The translations under genes and the position numbers were made by a program. The notes under the pieces are model-generated. The model saw nothing but the letters and a program-made list of their open reading frames with translations, was not told where the DNA came from and made no database searches. A stretch of 31,711 nt of DNA, from assembly GCA_027578815.1 (NCBI GenBank), contig JANBTH010000137.1:1-31711 (forward strand), in the 5' to 3' direction. This DNA is from Coemansia sp. RSA 1804. Its lineage: Eukaryota; Kickxellomycota; Kickxellomycetes; Kickxellales; Kickxellaceae. Positions 19,519-31,150 of the stretch are shown here, piece after piece (within the stretch, counting starts at the first letter, position 1; each line of letters begins with the position of its first letter).

Positions 19519-20164
19519 ACTGGGCATCCAAGATACACTTCTGCCAACAAGGATGCTTAAACAGAATATAGACCGACTATTTGAATAAAAATAGATATCC
19601 TGTCAATGTTTTTTTCCATTCTAAAATCCTTCGTTTTTTCCTTTTCTTTTTTCCTTCTACTAGATCTATTTCTTTCTTTCGTTACATTTTTACTATCTGT
19701 TGTGCGTTCTCTTTTTTACTTGTCATTCAATAAACCGAAACTGTATATCACCTCCAGCAAATTCCCTCTACGTGATTTGATATCGATCATCGCTAGATTC
19801 GAAACAAGGTGTGCAGGAGAGGGGGGGTTGTTTTTTTTTGATCACACACTGTTCTTGTTTACTTTGAAATACGACAAAGTCTGGCTTTGGTTTTTTATTT
19901 ACCCTTTCTCTTTTCTCCAAATCCAAACTTTAAATTCCCTTTCCATAAACATAAAAACAAACAAAAAATATTCTTCTTTTATCAACTCTCGTTACTCTTT
20001 CCTATTTCGTTCGTATTGACTTTAGTTTACCTATTCTTCTTTGCTGCGGCAGAAAAAGAAAAGAAATATACAGAGGAGCTTGAATTCCAGCTGTTCAATC
20101 CGAGCCTATTGAAATCAAATCAACGCAGTGAAAGGCTCTCTTATTTCGTGCGGACAACTCGAAA
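19519..20164. other. Cyclin 3' UTR and nucleoporin promoter
   Basis: T-rich spacer. The cyclin polyadenylation signal AATAAA is at 19583-19588. The rest is pyrimidine- then A-rich with no supported gene. A 137-codon open frame at 19606-20019 encodes a Phe/Leu/Ser run and reflects base composition. Confidence 0.6.
19583..19588 (+). terminator. Polyadenylation signal AATAAA for cyclin gene
   Basis: A canonical hexamer 65 nt after the cyclin stop codon. Confidence 0.55.
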
Positions 20165-23100
20165 ATGGCGTCTACGACGGCTGCTTCTGTCACCGATATT
20201 GAAGTATACACCGACAAGGCAAGTGTTTGGAATGCAGCAGTTTCCTTTGCATTTAATGTGAAGGGAAACATTGCAAAATTATGTGACAAATAGGCCTTTT
20301 TACAGGCATGCCCTGTTGTTACTAGACAAACACAGTGCTAACTATACAGATACAACTCGTGGACAAGGGAGGAGAGATCTCACGAATAAATTGTTTTTCT
20401 GCTCTATGCGTGTAGGATGAGCAGCTTGTGGATATCCTGCACGACCAGGTCAACGACAACACCAGTCTACGCATTTCAGACAAACGCTTCTCCACCGCCA
20501 GACGCAATACGCCGTCATACTCGAAGCTGCTAGCGATATCCAACACCTACGGCTATGTGGTTGCCGGAACACCCGACGGGCTGTCGGTTTTCACAACCGC
20601 AGACGCGATGGAAGCACTATCCAAGGGCGCATCCAAGGGCACAAACACTGCAGTCACGCTTGATTCGCGCAAGACAATCAGCCTTGCGGCCTTTGGCGGA
20701 AAGCCTCCCACCCATGTCGACATCAGCGCCGATGAGCTTCGCGTCATTGTGGCCACTTCCAATGGCCAGGTGCTTGTGTTTTCGGCCTCCTCGCTCATGC
20801 AGGGCTCCAGCGCTACGGAGCGATCCATCGCCATCGGCAGCGAGCTTAGGGACCTGCGTGCCAATCCGCTGGATGCGCCAACCACTGCGGCGGCGCTCAC
20901 GCTTTCAGGCGAGCTGCTTGCTCTGGACATCTCTGACGGCTCGTTCAAGTCTCTGTTCAAGCCGCAGAAGGACGAGGAGCGCATAACGTCGATTTGCTGG
21001 TCGCGCAAGGGCAAGCAGATCGTGTGTGGCGATGTCAGCGCTACGCTCACGCAGCGTCTTCCCGCGGATGGCACAGCCAAGCGTGTCATCGCGCCGCAGA
21101 CGGACGACGGAAACATTCTTGGCGAGTTCAGTGCGTTGGCAGTCGACTGGATCGATACGTACACGTTCTTTGTCGTTTACGGACTGTTTCCCGAAGGAGG
21201 GTTTGAAGCAGGAAACGGAGGCGGTGTTGGCGCCGGGGAGGATGAGCTCGAGGACAATATGACGGCAGCGTATGTGGTGACGCAGGAGAAAAGCAAGGCG
21301 CCGATGCAGTGGATGTACATCGAGGATCCGTGCTCGTCGATGATGTGTCCGGAGCGGTATCCGGGGTTCCAGATTGCGTGTATTAGCAACTGGGGCGCCA
21401 GCGCCAAGAACATTGTGATTATGGCCGGCACCAGCTCCGACGCAACGATGACTATCGGCTGTGCGGCAACCAGGAAGGCGGCGGATGGCGGAGCGGATGA
21501 GTCGTCGGCCGAGTGGGTCCAGTGGGACATTGATGGCAGCATGGCGGTGATGCCGCTCTCGGCGGTTGCCGCTGAGGACGATTCGAGCACCGAGACGTAT
21601 CCAATCGGCATTGCCATCGACTACACCAGCACGAGCGATCTCCCACCGCTGGCCGATGATGGCAAGCGTGTTGATCCAGTCCCGATTCTTTGGATGCTGA
21701 ACACCGACGGATGCATGTTGGCCTACCATGTGTACAACGTTTTCGAGATGAGAAATGGCGGAAAGTGCCCTGACATGGTCCCTAGCACCAAGAAGCTTCC
21801 TGGCGTCTCATTAGGCGGTTCGGGGACTTCCCCTGCGTCAACTGCTGCTAGCGGGGGCATGGTGGCGGCGTTTGCCACTAAGCCTGCAGGCAACGCTGGA
21901 TTTGGCGGTGCCTTTGGATCATCGGGGGTTTCTGGATCATCGGCAGCCTCTGGATTGGGATTTGGTAAGGTCTCGGCGTCATCGATGTCCAAGGGTCCCA
22001 GTGCGTCTGGCGTGACTGGGCAGCCAACATTCGGCGGCGCATCCAAGCCGGGAGCATCGTCAGGTTTTGGCGGATTTGGCGGATTCGGCTCAGCGGCGTT
22101 AGGAGGCTCATCTGGAGAGGGCAAGAGCATTTTCGATGTTTCCTCCAACGAGCCATCCATATTCGACGCGCCGTCTGGCGCTAGTAGTGATTCGTCTGCA
22201 GGCATGTTCAAGCCTTATGCCCCAGCCTCCAAGGATGTAGGAAAGCCACCGACCTCTTCTTCGCTTGGCGGTGCTTTCGGCGCGAGACCAAAGGACTCCT
22301 TGCCTAACGTTTCGGAACCATCTAAACCCACTGCCAGTACCTTTGGCGGATCCTCTGCTTTCGGTGGATTTGGAGCCAGTATGGCAGCATCGCTTAATCA
22401 TTCGGATACGCAGAAGACTGAAGCACCAAAACAAACTACTGGTGCCTTTGGTGGGTCTTCTGCTTTCGGTGGATTTGGAGCTGGCATGGCAGCATCGCTA
22501 ACTTCTTCGGATAAGGATAAGACCGAGGCGCCAAAACCAACTACCGGCGCCTTTGGTGGATCCTCTGCTTTTGGCGGATTCGGCCAAGCTGCGTATGCTT
22601 CTGTTCCTGCGGCCGCTAAAGAACCCAAGGAGTCACCAATGACAAGCGGCTTTTCAAGCCAGAGATTGGCCGGGTTTCCCAAAGATTCCACTTCCCGTGC
22701 GCCTGAACTCCCATGGAGCACTCGGGCATCTTTGAGGTCGCCATTTGGAAAGGCTGCAGACTCCAGCGAAAGTGCCTCGCCTGATCAAACGCCTGGTCTA
22801 TCTTTTCGAAAGGCCGGCAACACGCCTGATCTGCAAGCCCAGCAACAAGCAGCAGAAAGGGAAAGGCAGGAAAAAGAGGAGGCCGAGCGGGTCAGGCAAG
22901 CCGAGTTGCGCATTGAGCAGGAGAAAAAGGAAGCAATGCAGCGCGAGCTCGAGATGAAGGCGGCAGATGTGATCAAAAAGCAGTATATTCTCACGTGCAA
23001 CAGATTCGATCGTGAGCTCAAGGCGTTTGGGATGTCGCTGAGGAAGACCGAGTCAGCCATTGAGCAGGTGCGCTCTTCGCGCCTTCCTCCCATTTCTATT

Positions 23101-26100
23101 GATCCGTCGGTGGAGCAGCTTGCACCGCTAACCAGACGGATGGACGAGATGAGCATCGACGATTCTAACGCGTGGAACACAGTTGCCGACTGTCTTCTGG
23201 AGGCCCTGCAGGTTTCGCGCGATGAGCTGAAGGCCAGCCAGAAGCTTTTGTCAAAGCAGATTTCGAACCAGCTGAAAATGGAAACCAAGCGTGAGGAGAT
23301 CAGTCGGATTCTGGAGTCTTCGATGTCAACACACTCCACATCCAACTCCACGTTTGATGGCGGGCTCAATCCGATGCAGCGCGACTACCAGCGCCGTCTG
23401 AGACGCGCGTTCGATATGATTGGCAAGAGAACCAAGGATGTAGAGCAGATGGTCGACATAGAGGCCGAGCGGCTGGAAAGCAGATACAGGAATCTGCCGC
23501 TGGTGTTGCGCGCTCCAACAGCTGATTCGATTCAGCGCACGCTGAGCAATGTTGCCCAGACGCTGGAGCAGAAGAACGAGGAGCTCACGACGCTTGCTGC
23601 GCGTGTTGATGCCATCGATCTTGGCAGCGGCCGTTCGGGCGCGTCTAAGTCGAAACGTGGATCCAGATTTCAGAAGAGACCGTCGTTTTCAAACAGTTTG
23701 CCGTTAGAAGAGGGCGCAGCGAGGATATCTAGCCAAGCTGCTGGTGCTGGCGGCACTCCAGCAACACCGTCGGTTTTATTGAGGACTGCAGCCGGAGGAA
23801 CGCCATGGTCGCCACACGATCTGCCGCTGAGCTCACCAGCCTCGGGCAGACTTCGTCGCGGCTTTGGCTTGCTTCCTGAGGATTTGGTTGCCAGTGACGC
23901 TTCTGCAGCAAAGGATACGGATGATATTGGAGCGCAGTCTGCTACGAGAAGCAACCCGCTATTCCCGAATGCCAAAGTGCGTGAGCTTGTTCCTCGGTCG
24001 TCGAAGAATATCCGCAAGACGTCGATTGTCATTGATGGTGAGACTGGCATCCATGGATTCGGCAAAGACGATGCTGCGAGTACAGTGTCTGGATTTTCGA
24101 ATGCAGCAGCGTATGCGCAGGCGCGGAAGCATAGGTCGCTGGTGCATGATGTTTTGACACGTAATGGTCGCTCGATGGCAGTTTTCAGGACACCGGAATC
24201 GGCTGTTTCAAATGCTTATAAGCTCGGCGATTCACTGGCATCTGATATCCTAAAGCGCCAGCCAATGCCTAATCTTGAGCGCTATGTGAGGGTGTTTGGG
24301 AGACTAAAAATTGATGAATCTGAGTATGAATCGGAATATGAATCTGAGCCCGATCAAGAGCATCCTACCACTGAAGAGCCACCTGTTCCTGTATTTGGTG
24401 GGTCTGAGGAGACACCTATACTCAAGAGCATGCAGAACAGTTTACACCAACAGCAGCCTTCTGGAAGTACAACTCAGCAAGCAGAGCCGATTTCTGTTGG
24501 CATGTTTGGAATGCCTCTTCAAGCCCTTCCAGCGCCTGTTGCTGGATCATTCAAGCAGCGTCCCAGGGCTGATGGCGACTTGTTTGGCATGCTGCAGCAA
24601 AGAACTCTGGAAGAGGAGTTTAAGCCGTTGGAGCCTTCCAGTGGCATGTTTGGCATGTATTCCTCTTCTCCCTCTTTGGATGTTCAGCCGTTTAAATCTG
24701 GTGAAGGAATTTTTGCTGGCAAGCAGCCTTTGTCATCTGACATTCAGTTTTCTAAGCCGCCTATTCCTCAGCCTGCCGAAAATGCACCTGCGTCTAAGCC
24801 TGGCTCTGCTTCAACAAGCTTATTTGGTGCTTTCAAGCCTAGCGGCAGCCTTTCATTTGGCTCTTCTCAGCCAGCAGCTTCTGTTACATCATCCAAAAAG
24901 CCAATTCCTTTATCCACTGACACGGCAAAGTCAGTATTTGGCTTGGGATCATCTCAGTCTAAAGCTCTTCAAGGTGGGGAATGGACATGTGAGGTGTGCG
25001 AGCTCAAGAGTCCACAGAGTGCAGCCAAGTGTATTGTCTGTGATGCAGCAAAGCCCGGTGCATCCCCTGCTGAGGTATCTAAAGCTACAAGCCCTGTTTC
25101 TTCATTTGGCGGCTTTAAACCCAGTGGCGGCCTTTCATTTGAATCATTGTCTTTGGCACCTGTGAAGCCAGCAGCTGAGCCATTGGAGAAGCATGATAAA
25201 CCTTCTACAGTTCAAATCAGCGAGTTCAAGCCAAGTGGCAGCCTTTCTCTTGGATCAGGATTATTGCAAGGCACAGCAGGCACCAAATCTGTGTCAGATT
25301 CAGATAGTGATCTGGAAAATGCATCAGCTGTGGGTTTCCTGGAGGAAAATTCTTCTGATTTCACTGACTACGAAAGTGAGCGAGAAGATAAAGAGGATTC
25401 TGATTCCAGGCTTGGGCATATATCCGAAGCTACCTCTGAGAAGGATGCTTCTGATGCCATATCTGAGCAGCTTGGCAGTGATATAGTGCCTGAGGCTGCA
25501 ACCTCCGATTCTGCTGCTGAGAAGCCTGAAATATCTTTTGTGGAGCCTGTTCCTGCATCTAAAGATTCTGAGTCTGTTCCTGAGGAGCCTGTCAATGAAG
25601 TTGGAACCAAGTCGGAGGTATCACAGTCATATTCAAGTGTTGTCAAGGCTGGCATCTCAGATGATGAAGATGCTGGACATGGTGTTCAGTCTCTAGATAG
25701 TGAGGATGATATCAAGGCCAGCGATGATGAGTCTGCAGTGAACGTTGGCAGCAAAGAGGAAGCGGGAGAACCCAACCAGCAAGACATTAGCATTACAGAG
25801 AACAAGCCCGAGCATAAGGATGAGGAAGCAGCTACAAGTGCCGACTCCAAGCTGGGAGAAAAGCCAGGGCTTGACCATGATTCTGATGGATTTGTCCATG
25901 TCAGTCAATTGGAGCCAGGCCATGATAACAGTGAGGATCTTGTTAATTCTGCTGAGGGAACAGAGGCAACGGCTGATGCAGCTGAATCTGCTTTATCACT
26001 GCCACAACTTGCAGCAACACAAATCATAGATGAGCTTGGCCAGCAGCTTTCTGGAATTGGAGCCGATGCTCTTGTTGATTGTGTGTTTGATCTAGTTAAA

Positions 26101-27090
26101 AAGGATGCCAGTGCTGGAGCAGCACATGACGGTTTAGAGGATAAAGAGGTAGATAAAACATCTCAGATTGACCCTAGCTCCTCCTCAGTTAAGAACACCG
26201 ACCTTCCAGAACCATCTGCATCTGATGGATTTGTGCTCTTGTCTAAAACAGAAAGCATTGAGAATGTTGCTGCTTCTGGCAACACAAAGACAGAGCCCAG
26301 CAGCAATTCCAAATCATCATTTTGGCTTGGTGACATTTCAAGGGATATTGACAGTGTAGCGGCTGCTGACAAGGTGTCTGATCCCCAGCCTGATGCTCAG
26401 TCAACAGCAGCATCTTCTGCCAGTTCTGCGATCTCGCTCTTGCAACATGAAACTGAGCCCCAGCCAGAGCAGCAGGCAAACTTGGGCGCATCATCATTCT
26501 TTAAATCTGGACGCCTTGGCAGCTTTGGTGCATTTGGGAGCAAGAAATCCACCAGTTCTAACCAAGAATCGCCTTTATCAACAGCTGGTAGCAATGGAGG
26601 CGGGGCTCTTCCCAATGCATTTTCTAGTGGGTTACAAAAAACAGCAGCGTCATCATCAGCATTTGGCACAAAGTTGGACAGGCCTGCGTTTGGTGTAGCC
26701 TCAATGTCCTCGTTTGAAGCAAACAAGCGCATTTCGTCTGGAATAGGAAAAGACCAGGGAAGCTTTATAAGCATGAGCGGCATTTCCAGTGGGTTTGGAG
26801 CCCATGGGTCGTCATCTATTAATCCATTCGCAGAATTTCGCAAAGCAAACTCGGAATCGCCTGCTGGTGTGGGCCTGGACGATGCCACCGATGTTTCAAG
26901 TGTATTCTCGCTGAGAAGCAAAGAAGCTAGTCCGGATATTGCGATTAGACCTCAAAATTCCTCCAAGAAAAACCCGGCTATTTCGTCAGATAGTGAGCCC
27001 GATCCCATTCGCGACATCATTAATAACCATGGTACTGACGACGACCACAGTGCATCCGATACAAACGCCTATGACAACGAGTCAGACTAG
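20165..27090 (+). CDS. NUP159: Nup159/Nup214-like FG nucleoporin with a RanBP2-type zinc finger (two exons)
   Basis: Exon 20165-20218 (MASTTAASVTDIEVYTDK) joins exon 20416-27090, giving 2242 aa. Residues about 19-470 form a Nup159/Nup214-type beta-propeller: PPTHVDISADELRVIVA, ITSICWSRKGKQIVCG and DWIDTYTFFVVYGLF. In that family it docks the mRNA-export helicase Dbp5. An FG-rich block follows (about 480-780), including a 35-residue unit repeated 2.5 times (from 661), then charged coiled coils (about 824-1045) likely to bind Nup82-complex partners. Next come a linker, more FG (1470-1630), a single zinc finger W1541-x-C-x2-C-x10-C1557-x2-C1560 followed by AAKPG, an acidic region (about 1640-1880) and a terminal FG cluster (about 2040-2160). 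Zinc fingers of this type belong to Nup153 and Nup358; I know of none in Nup159. It is larger than yeast Nup159 (1460 aa). The family call is firm; the first exon is predicted. Confidence 0.9.
20219..20415 (+). other. Predicted GC-AG intron in the nucleoporin gene (197 nt)
   Basis: AAG|GCAAGT at 20216-20224 is the strong consensus for non-canonical GC donors, and TGTAG ends at 20415. Both ends are in phase 0, joining K18 to DEQLVDIL. The long frame has an in-frame TAG at 20413-20415 and no ATG near its start, so an upstream exon is required. The nearest GT donor (20223) would break the frame. Confidence 0.7.
22342..22590 (+). repeat. 105-bp tandem repeat (about 2.4 copies) inside the nucleoporin gene
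   Basis: Units start at 22342, 22447 and 22552. Each begins FGGSSAFGGFG and continues with a MAASL spacer and a KTEAPK linker; the third copy diverges after the FG core. Third-base differences show the copies are not brand new. Confidence 0.85.
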
Positions 27091-27122
27091 TTTAGGCGGC
27101 TCTGACAATTCGATATTGGGTG

Positions 27123-27134
27123 TTTATTTTTATT
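27123..27134 (-). terminator. AATAAA signals for the ABC transporter gene
   Basis: Overlapping TTTATT hexamers (27123-27128, 27129-27134) read AATAAA on the minus strand, about 80-90 nt past the transporter stop and only about 35 nt past the nucleoporin stop. Confidence 0.5.
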
Positions 27135-27190
27135 TATGTGTTATATCTTCTTTTTTTAAACGAGATAGATTGTGTGGTGAGGGAAATGAA

Positions 27191-27196
27191 AATAAA
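27191..27196 (+). terminator. AATAAA signal for the nucleoporin gene
   Basis: A canonical hexamer 101 nt after the nucleoporin stop and only 17 nt before the convergent transporter's stop codon. Confidence 0.5.
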
Positions 27197-27212
27197 GAGT
27201 AGCATATATTTT

Positions 27213-29216
27213 TCAGATCCAAATGTAGCGTGGCTTGGCCATCCAGCGAAGGGCAGCATATCCAATAGCATATAGAGCAGTGCCAATGCAAAAGTTAATA
27301 ATAATAGTCAGCCATATGGGAAGCTCACCCAAGCCATTGGCCGCGAGAACCTCATCACCGGTGTGGTAGCAAGCGGTGAGGTCGTTGTCGCACTCTAGCT
27401 TTAATCCGCCAAACTCATTCTGCATGAATCCCGAGTATGCATAGTAATAAATGCATATGTATTTTATCCAGCGCAGTACTGGCGTAACTCTGCCTGCGTT
27501 GGACATGTTACCAGCAAAAAGGAAGAGAGTGAAGGTTACGACGGGTGTGACTACAAATGCTGTCTCCATATTAGTAAAAAGCATTGAGAATGCAAAAGCG
27601 AGGCCCAGAGATGCATAGATAATAACGATGAGAACCGCCAATGCGATAAAGAACTTTGCCGCATCATACTGCAGATGCGCAATGAAATACACACCAACAA
27701 ACATGATTATTAAGGAAGGGAATGCTAGTGGATATACACTCAGTGCCTTGGCAAAGATGTAGCTGGACATTCGGAACGTGCTGGTTGACCTTTCACGCAT
27801 CAGCACATGGTGCCCCAGGATTATAGAAGCCATGGTTGGAAATGTCACCGGAATCGAGCTCTGGATAACCAGCATAAAGAGCATACCGGTACGGTTTTGA
27901 ACGGACGCCTGGTCGTTTTTCATCTGGAAAAAGACGAACCCCAGAAAAACTATCATCATTATGCACTGAAAGACAAATCCGTACATCAGCGTTACATCGC
28001 GCACACTGAGAAGCCAGTCGCGCTTGAGGAGCACAAACACCTCGCTAATCCAGCTGTTTCTTGGTGTTGCTTGATACAGCGCAATGCTTGCCGCCTCGTT
28101 GGTGATATCCGTGTCAACGCCTGAATGCGGTCCAAAGTAGTTACTGCCATTTTGTTCTGAAGACGGCAATATTTCTGGACTACTACTTTTACGCTCACGC
28201 ATTTCTCTAGAGTATTCTGTACCAGCCGCGACACTAATACTGTTGAAACTGCCAGTAGTTTCGGATTCAGCGGATGAGGACTTGTCTACAAGAAGCTTGG
28301 AACCGTTGCGACTGAACTCTGCATAGCAGTCAACAAGACTCTGCACACGGGTCTCGCTTTCCTTTGTAGCAGCAGACGATGAAAAGTCAATAGTCGTCAG
28401 ATCAATATAGAAGTTGGCAGGGTTTGGGTTCGTTGACGGATAACCGAGCTTCTCGAAATACTGTAGTGCCTGGTCTGCTAGGCCCATGTACACAAGCTTT
28501 CCCTGGGAAAGGAGAATAAGCTTGTCAAACTGGGCAACCATCTCAGCGCTGGGCTGGTGGATGGTCATCAAGGTGCAGAGATTGCGCTCATGCGCCATGT
28601 CTTTCGTAAGCTTTACAACCATTTCGGCAGACGACGAGTCCAACCCTGACGATGGCTCATCAAGAACCAGAATAGATGGATCAGTGACAAGCTCAATGCC
28701 AATACTCACACGCTTGCGTTCACCGCCAGATATGCCGCGCTTGCTGCCACCGCCAATCCTTGAGTTTGCAATGTGTGAAAGGCGCAGCTGGCGCATAACG
28801 TTATCCACGCACTGCAGCTTTTCCTTGTCCGTGTGTTTCTTGCTTGATAACCGAAGCCTTGCGGAGACAGCTAGTGTTTCCTCAACAGTTAGAGTGTCGT
28901 GCATCAGGTCGTCTTGTTCAACATAGGCCAGCATGCGCTTGAATGTGTGTGGGTCGCGCTTGGCACCGTTGAATTTGACGTCACCAAACAGCTTTCCGCC
29001 TTGGATTCGCCCTGAAAGAACGTTGAGTAGCGTGGTCTTGCCGGCACCCGATGCACCCATGATAGCAACAACCTCACCAGGATAGATGCTGCCAGAGACA
29101 TTGTGCAAAATACGACGGACGCCATCTTTGACTGGAACACCGTAGTTTATGTCGTTCCAGCTAAGGATTGGCATGGGAGACGGTTTCTTCATTTTTACTT
29201 GTGAGTGGCAATGCAT
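27213..29216 (-). CDS. ABCG/White-family ABC half-transporter
   Basis: 667 aa, one exon. The reverse-oriented layout (ATPase first, membrane domain second) is typical of ABCG half-transporters, which dimerise to export lipids, sterols or xenobiotics. The ATPase has Walker A GASGAGKTT (54-62), Q-loop VEQDD (99-103), signature ISGGERKR (162-169), Walker B ILVLDE (182-187), the D-loop after GLD and the H-loop H220. A Ser-rich linker (280-385) follows, then about six membrane segments (roughly 411-430, 446-466, 490-512, 521-545, 552-570, 633-653), with an extracellular loop carrying C609 and C616 before the last. The second ATG (codon 9, 29192) has a better context (AAAAATGA) than the first and may be the real start. 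The substrate cannot be deduced. Convergent with the nucleoporin gene, 122 bp apart. Confidence 0.94.
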   Translation of the reverse strand: MHCHSQVKMKKPSPMPILSWNDINYGVPVKDGVRRILHNVSGSIYPGEVVAIMGASGAGKTTLLNVLSGRIQGGKLFGDVKFNGAKRDPHTFKRMLAYVEQDDLMHDTLTVEETLAVSARLRLSSKKHTDKEKLQCVDNVMRQLRLSHIANSRIGGGSKRGISGGERKRVSIGIELVTDPSILVLDEPSSGLDSSSAEMVVKLTKDMAHERNLCTLMTIHQPSAEMVAQFDKLILLSQGKLVYMGLADQALQYFEKLGYPSTNPNPANFYIDLTTIDFSSSAATKESETRVQSLVDCYAEFSRNGSKLLVDKSSSAESETTGSFNSISVAAGTEYSREMRERKSSSPEILPSSEQNGSNYFGPHSGVDTDITNEAASIALYQATPRNSWISEVFVLLKRDWLLSVRDVTLMYGFVFQCIMMIVFLGFVFFQMKNDQASVQNRTGMLFMLVIQSSIPVTFPTMASIILGHHVLMRERSTSTFRMSSYIFAKALSVYPLAFPSLIIMFVGVYFIAHLQYDAAKFFIALAVLIVIIYASLGLAFAFSMLFTNMETAFVVTPVVTFTLFLFAGNMSNAGRVTPVLRWIKYICIYYYAYSGFMQNEFGGLKLECDNDLTACYHTGDEVLAANGLGELPIWLTIIINFCIGTALYAIGYAALRWMAKPRYIWI

Positions 29217-29965
29217 CAGAAGCTATTGGTGTTTCCATTTTCATCAAAGAAAAACACAGCCTGGGACGCTTGGATTAGATAAGTGAGTAGACCGCTGGTT
29301 ATGAGAATATAAATATGAATAATGAGAATGAGGGCTTTGATGTAAAACGGAAAATGTCCATGTTGTCGATATGTAGAAGCACCTTATATATTGGAAATCC
29401 ACTACGGCTCAACTAGCATTTGCAACTGAGTAATCGTCAATTCACAACGGTTTATTGATGTTGCACCGTCGCTGCATTTAGTTCTTACATAAGAATGAAG
29501 AAATTGCTTTATGGAAATGCCCAACGCTTTGCAATTAATTTCTTTTTCTAGCTTGCAATTCTTTATGTCCCAACAATTTCCAACCTAAATGCATGTGAGC
29601 AATGTCCATAGGGATGAATGCAAATAAAATTTGGACTTTGGAGCTCAAAAGAAAACGGTTGTGGGCTACATTGACGAAATGATGTGTGTATGTACATATT
29701 GCTTTGCCTTAATTTTAATATGTAGATATAAAAAACTGCGTACATGGAAAAAACTATTGCTCGTCATTTTATTCTATTAATTGCAGTCTGTTTCATTTTT
29801 AATATGTTGGGGTCTGAAATAAAATTTATGTGTAATTGAATATGATATTGTCAATGTATTAATTGTAGGTCGTGCTTGGAAACAAGCAAAAAGAGGAAGA
29901 AAAGGAATAGATTAAGAGCGAGTTCAAGCAAAATATATCTGCCTTCTAGTGCTGCCGACAAGGAC
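29217..29965. other. ABC transporter promoter and 3' flank of the surface protein gene
   Basis: About 750 bp, AT-rich, no gene seen. A TTTATT at 29768-29773 (AATAAA on the minus strand) could end the surface protein transcript. Confidence 0.55.
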
Positions 29966-31118
29966 TTAGTTCATCATGTAGTAACCAGAGTTCTTTGGCG
30001 GAGAGGGCTTGGAGCTGTAGTTGGCGGATGGGACAGAGTAGCCGTGGGAGGTAGGCGCAACATCGTCGTATTCGGCCTCGCTGGACTCATCGACGTCGCT
30101 CTGGTAGCTGGAGGGAGCAACGGTGGAGCATGCCGAGGACGATGGGGCGACGGTGGCATAGGCGGTCTTGCTGGTTGGAGCAACAGTGATGTACACGGTG
30201 GTTGCTGGAGCAACGGTTCCGTAGGCCTCGTTTGATGGAGCAACAGTCTCGTACACGGTGCTGGTCGGGGCGACAGTAACGTAGGTCACGCTGGTCGGCG
30301 CAACGGTCTCGTACGCCGTGCTCGAGGGAGCAACAGTGGCGTAGACTACGCTGGTTGGCTCAACAGTCTCGTAGCCAGTACTGGAGGGCTCAACGGTCTC
30401 GTACTTTGCGCTGGTAGGAGCAACGGTCTCGTACTTTGCGCTGGTAGGAGCAACGGTCTCGTAGGCAGCAGTGGTGGGAGCAACAATCTCGTAAGCAGTG
30501 CTTGAGGGCGCAACCGTGGCATAGGTGACGCTGGTAGGAGCAACTGTCTCGTACTCCTGGCTGGAGGGAGCGGCGGAACCATACTCGGCGCCGCTGGTGG
30601 GCGCTACCGAAGCATAGCCGGCGCTTGATGGCTCAACGGTCTCGTACTTTGCGCTGGTGGGAGCAACAGTGGCATACGTAGCGCTGGTGGGGGCAACGGT
30701 TTCGTAGGCGGAGCTTGACGAGGCAGCGGCACCGTAGCCGGTGTTGTACGGAGCAACAGCCTCGTAGCCAGTGGAAGAGGGTGCCGCAGAGGAGTACTCA
30801 GCGCTGCTGGAAGCATAGCTTGGCGCCTGGGTGGCACTCACCGACACGGTGGTGTAGACGGTGTTGACAGAGACAACGGTGTAGGTTGTGTACGACACAA
30901 TTGGCTCGACCTTGCTGGAGGAGGAGCTGGAGTATCCACCGGAGCCATATCCGGCTCCCTCTGTGCCATAGTCGGCACCGCTCGACGCGTAGGCTGGTGC
31001 CGGAGCATAATCAGCAGCCTTGTGGTCAGGAGCACTACCATATCCAGTGTTTGCGGAGGAGTATTCGCCAGCAGCTTCCGACGAGTACTTGTTATCGCCC
31101 TTGCCATAGGCAGGTGCG

Positions 31119-31150
<32 letters not shown>

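Noticed and set aside
19606..20019. 137-codon Phe/Leu/Ser-rich frame that looks like a membrane protein
   Set aside because: It arises from a T-rich 3' UTR and promoter spacer; composition alone produces hydrophobic codons.
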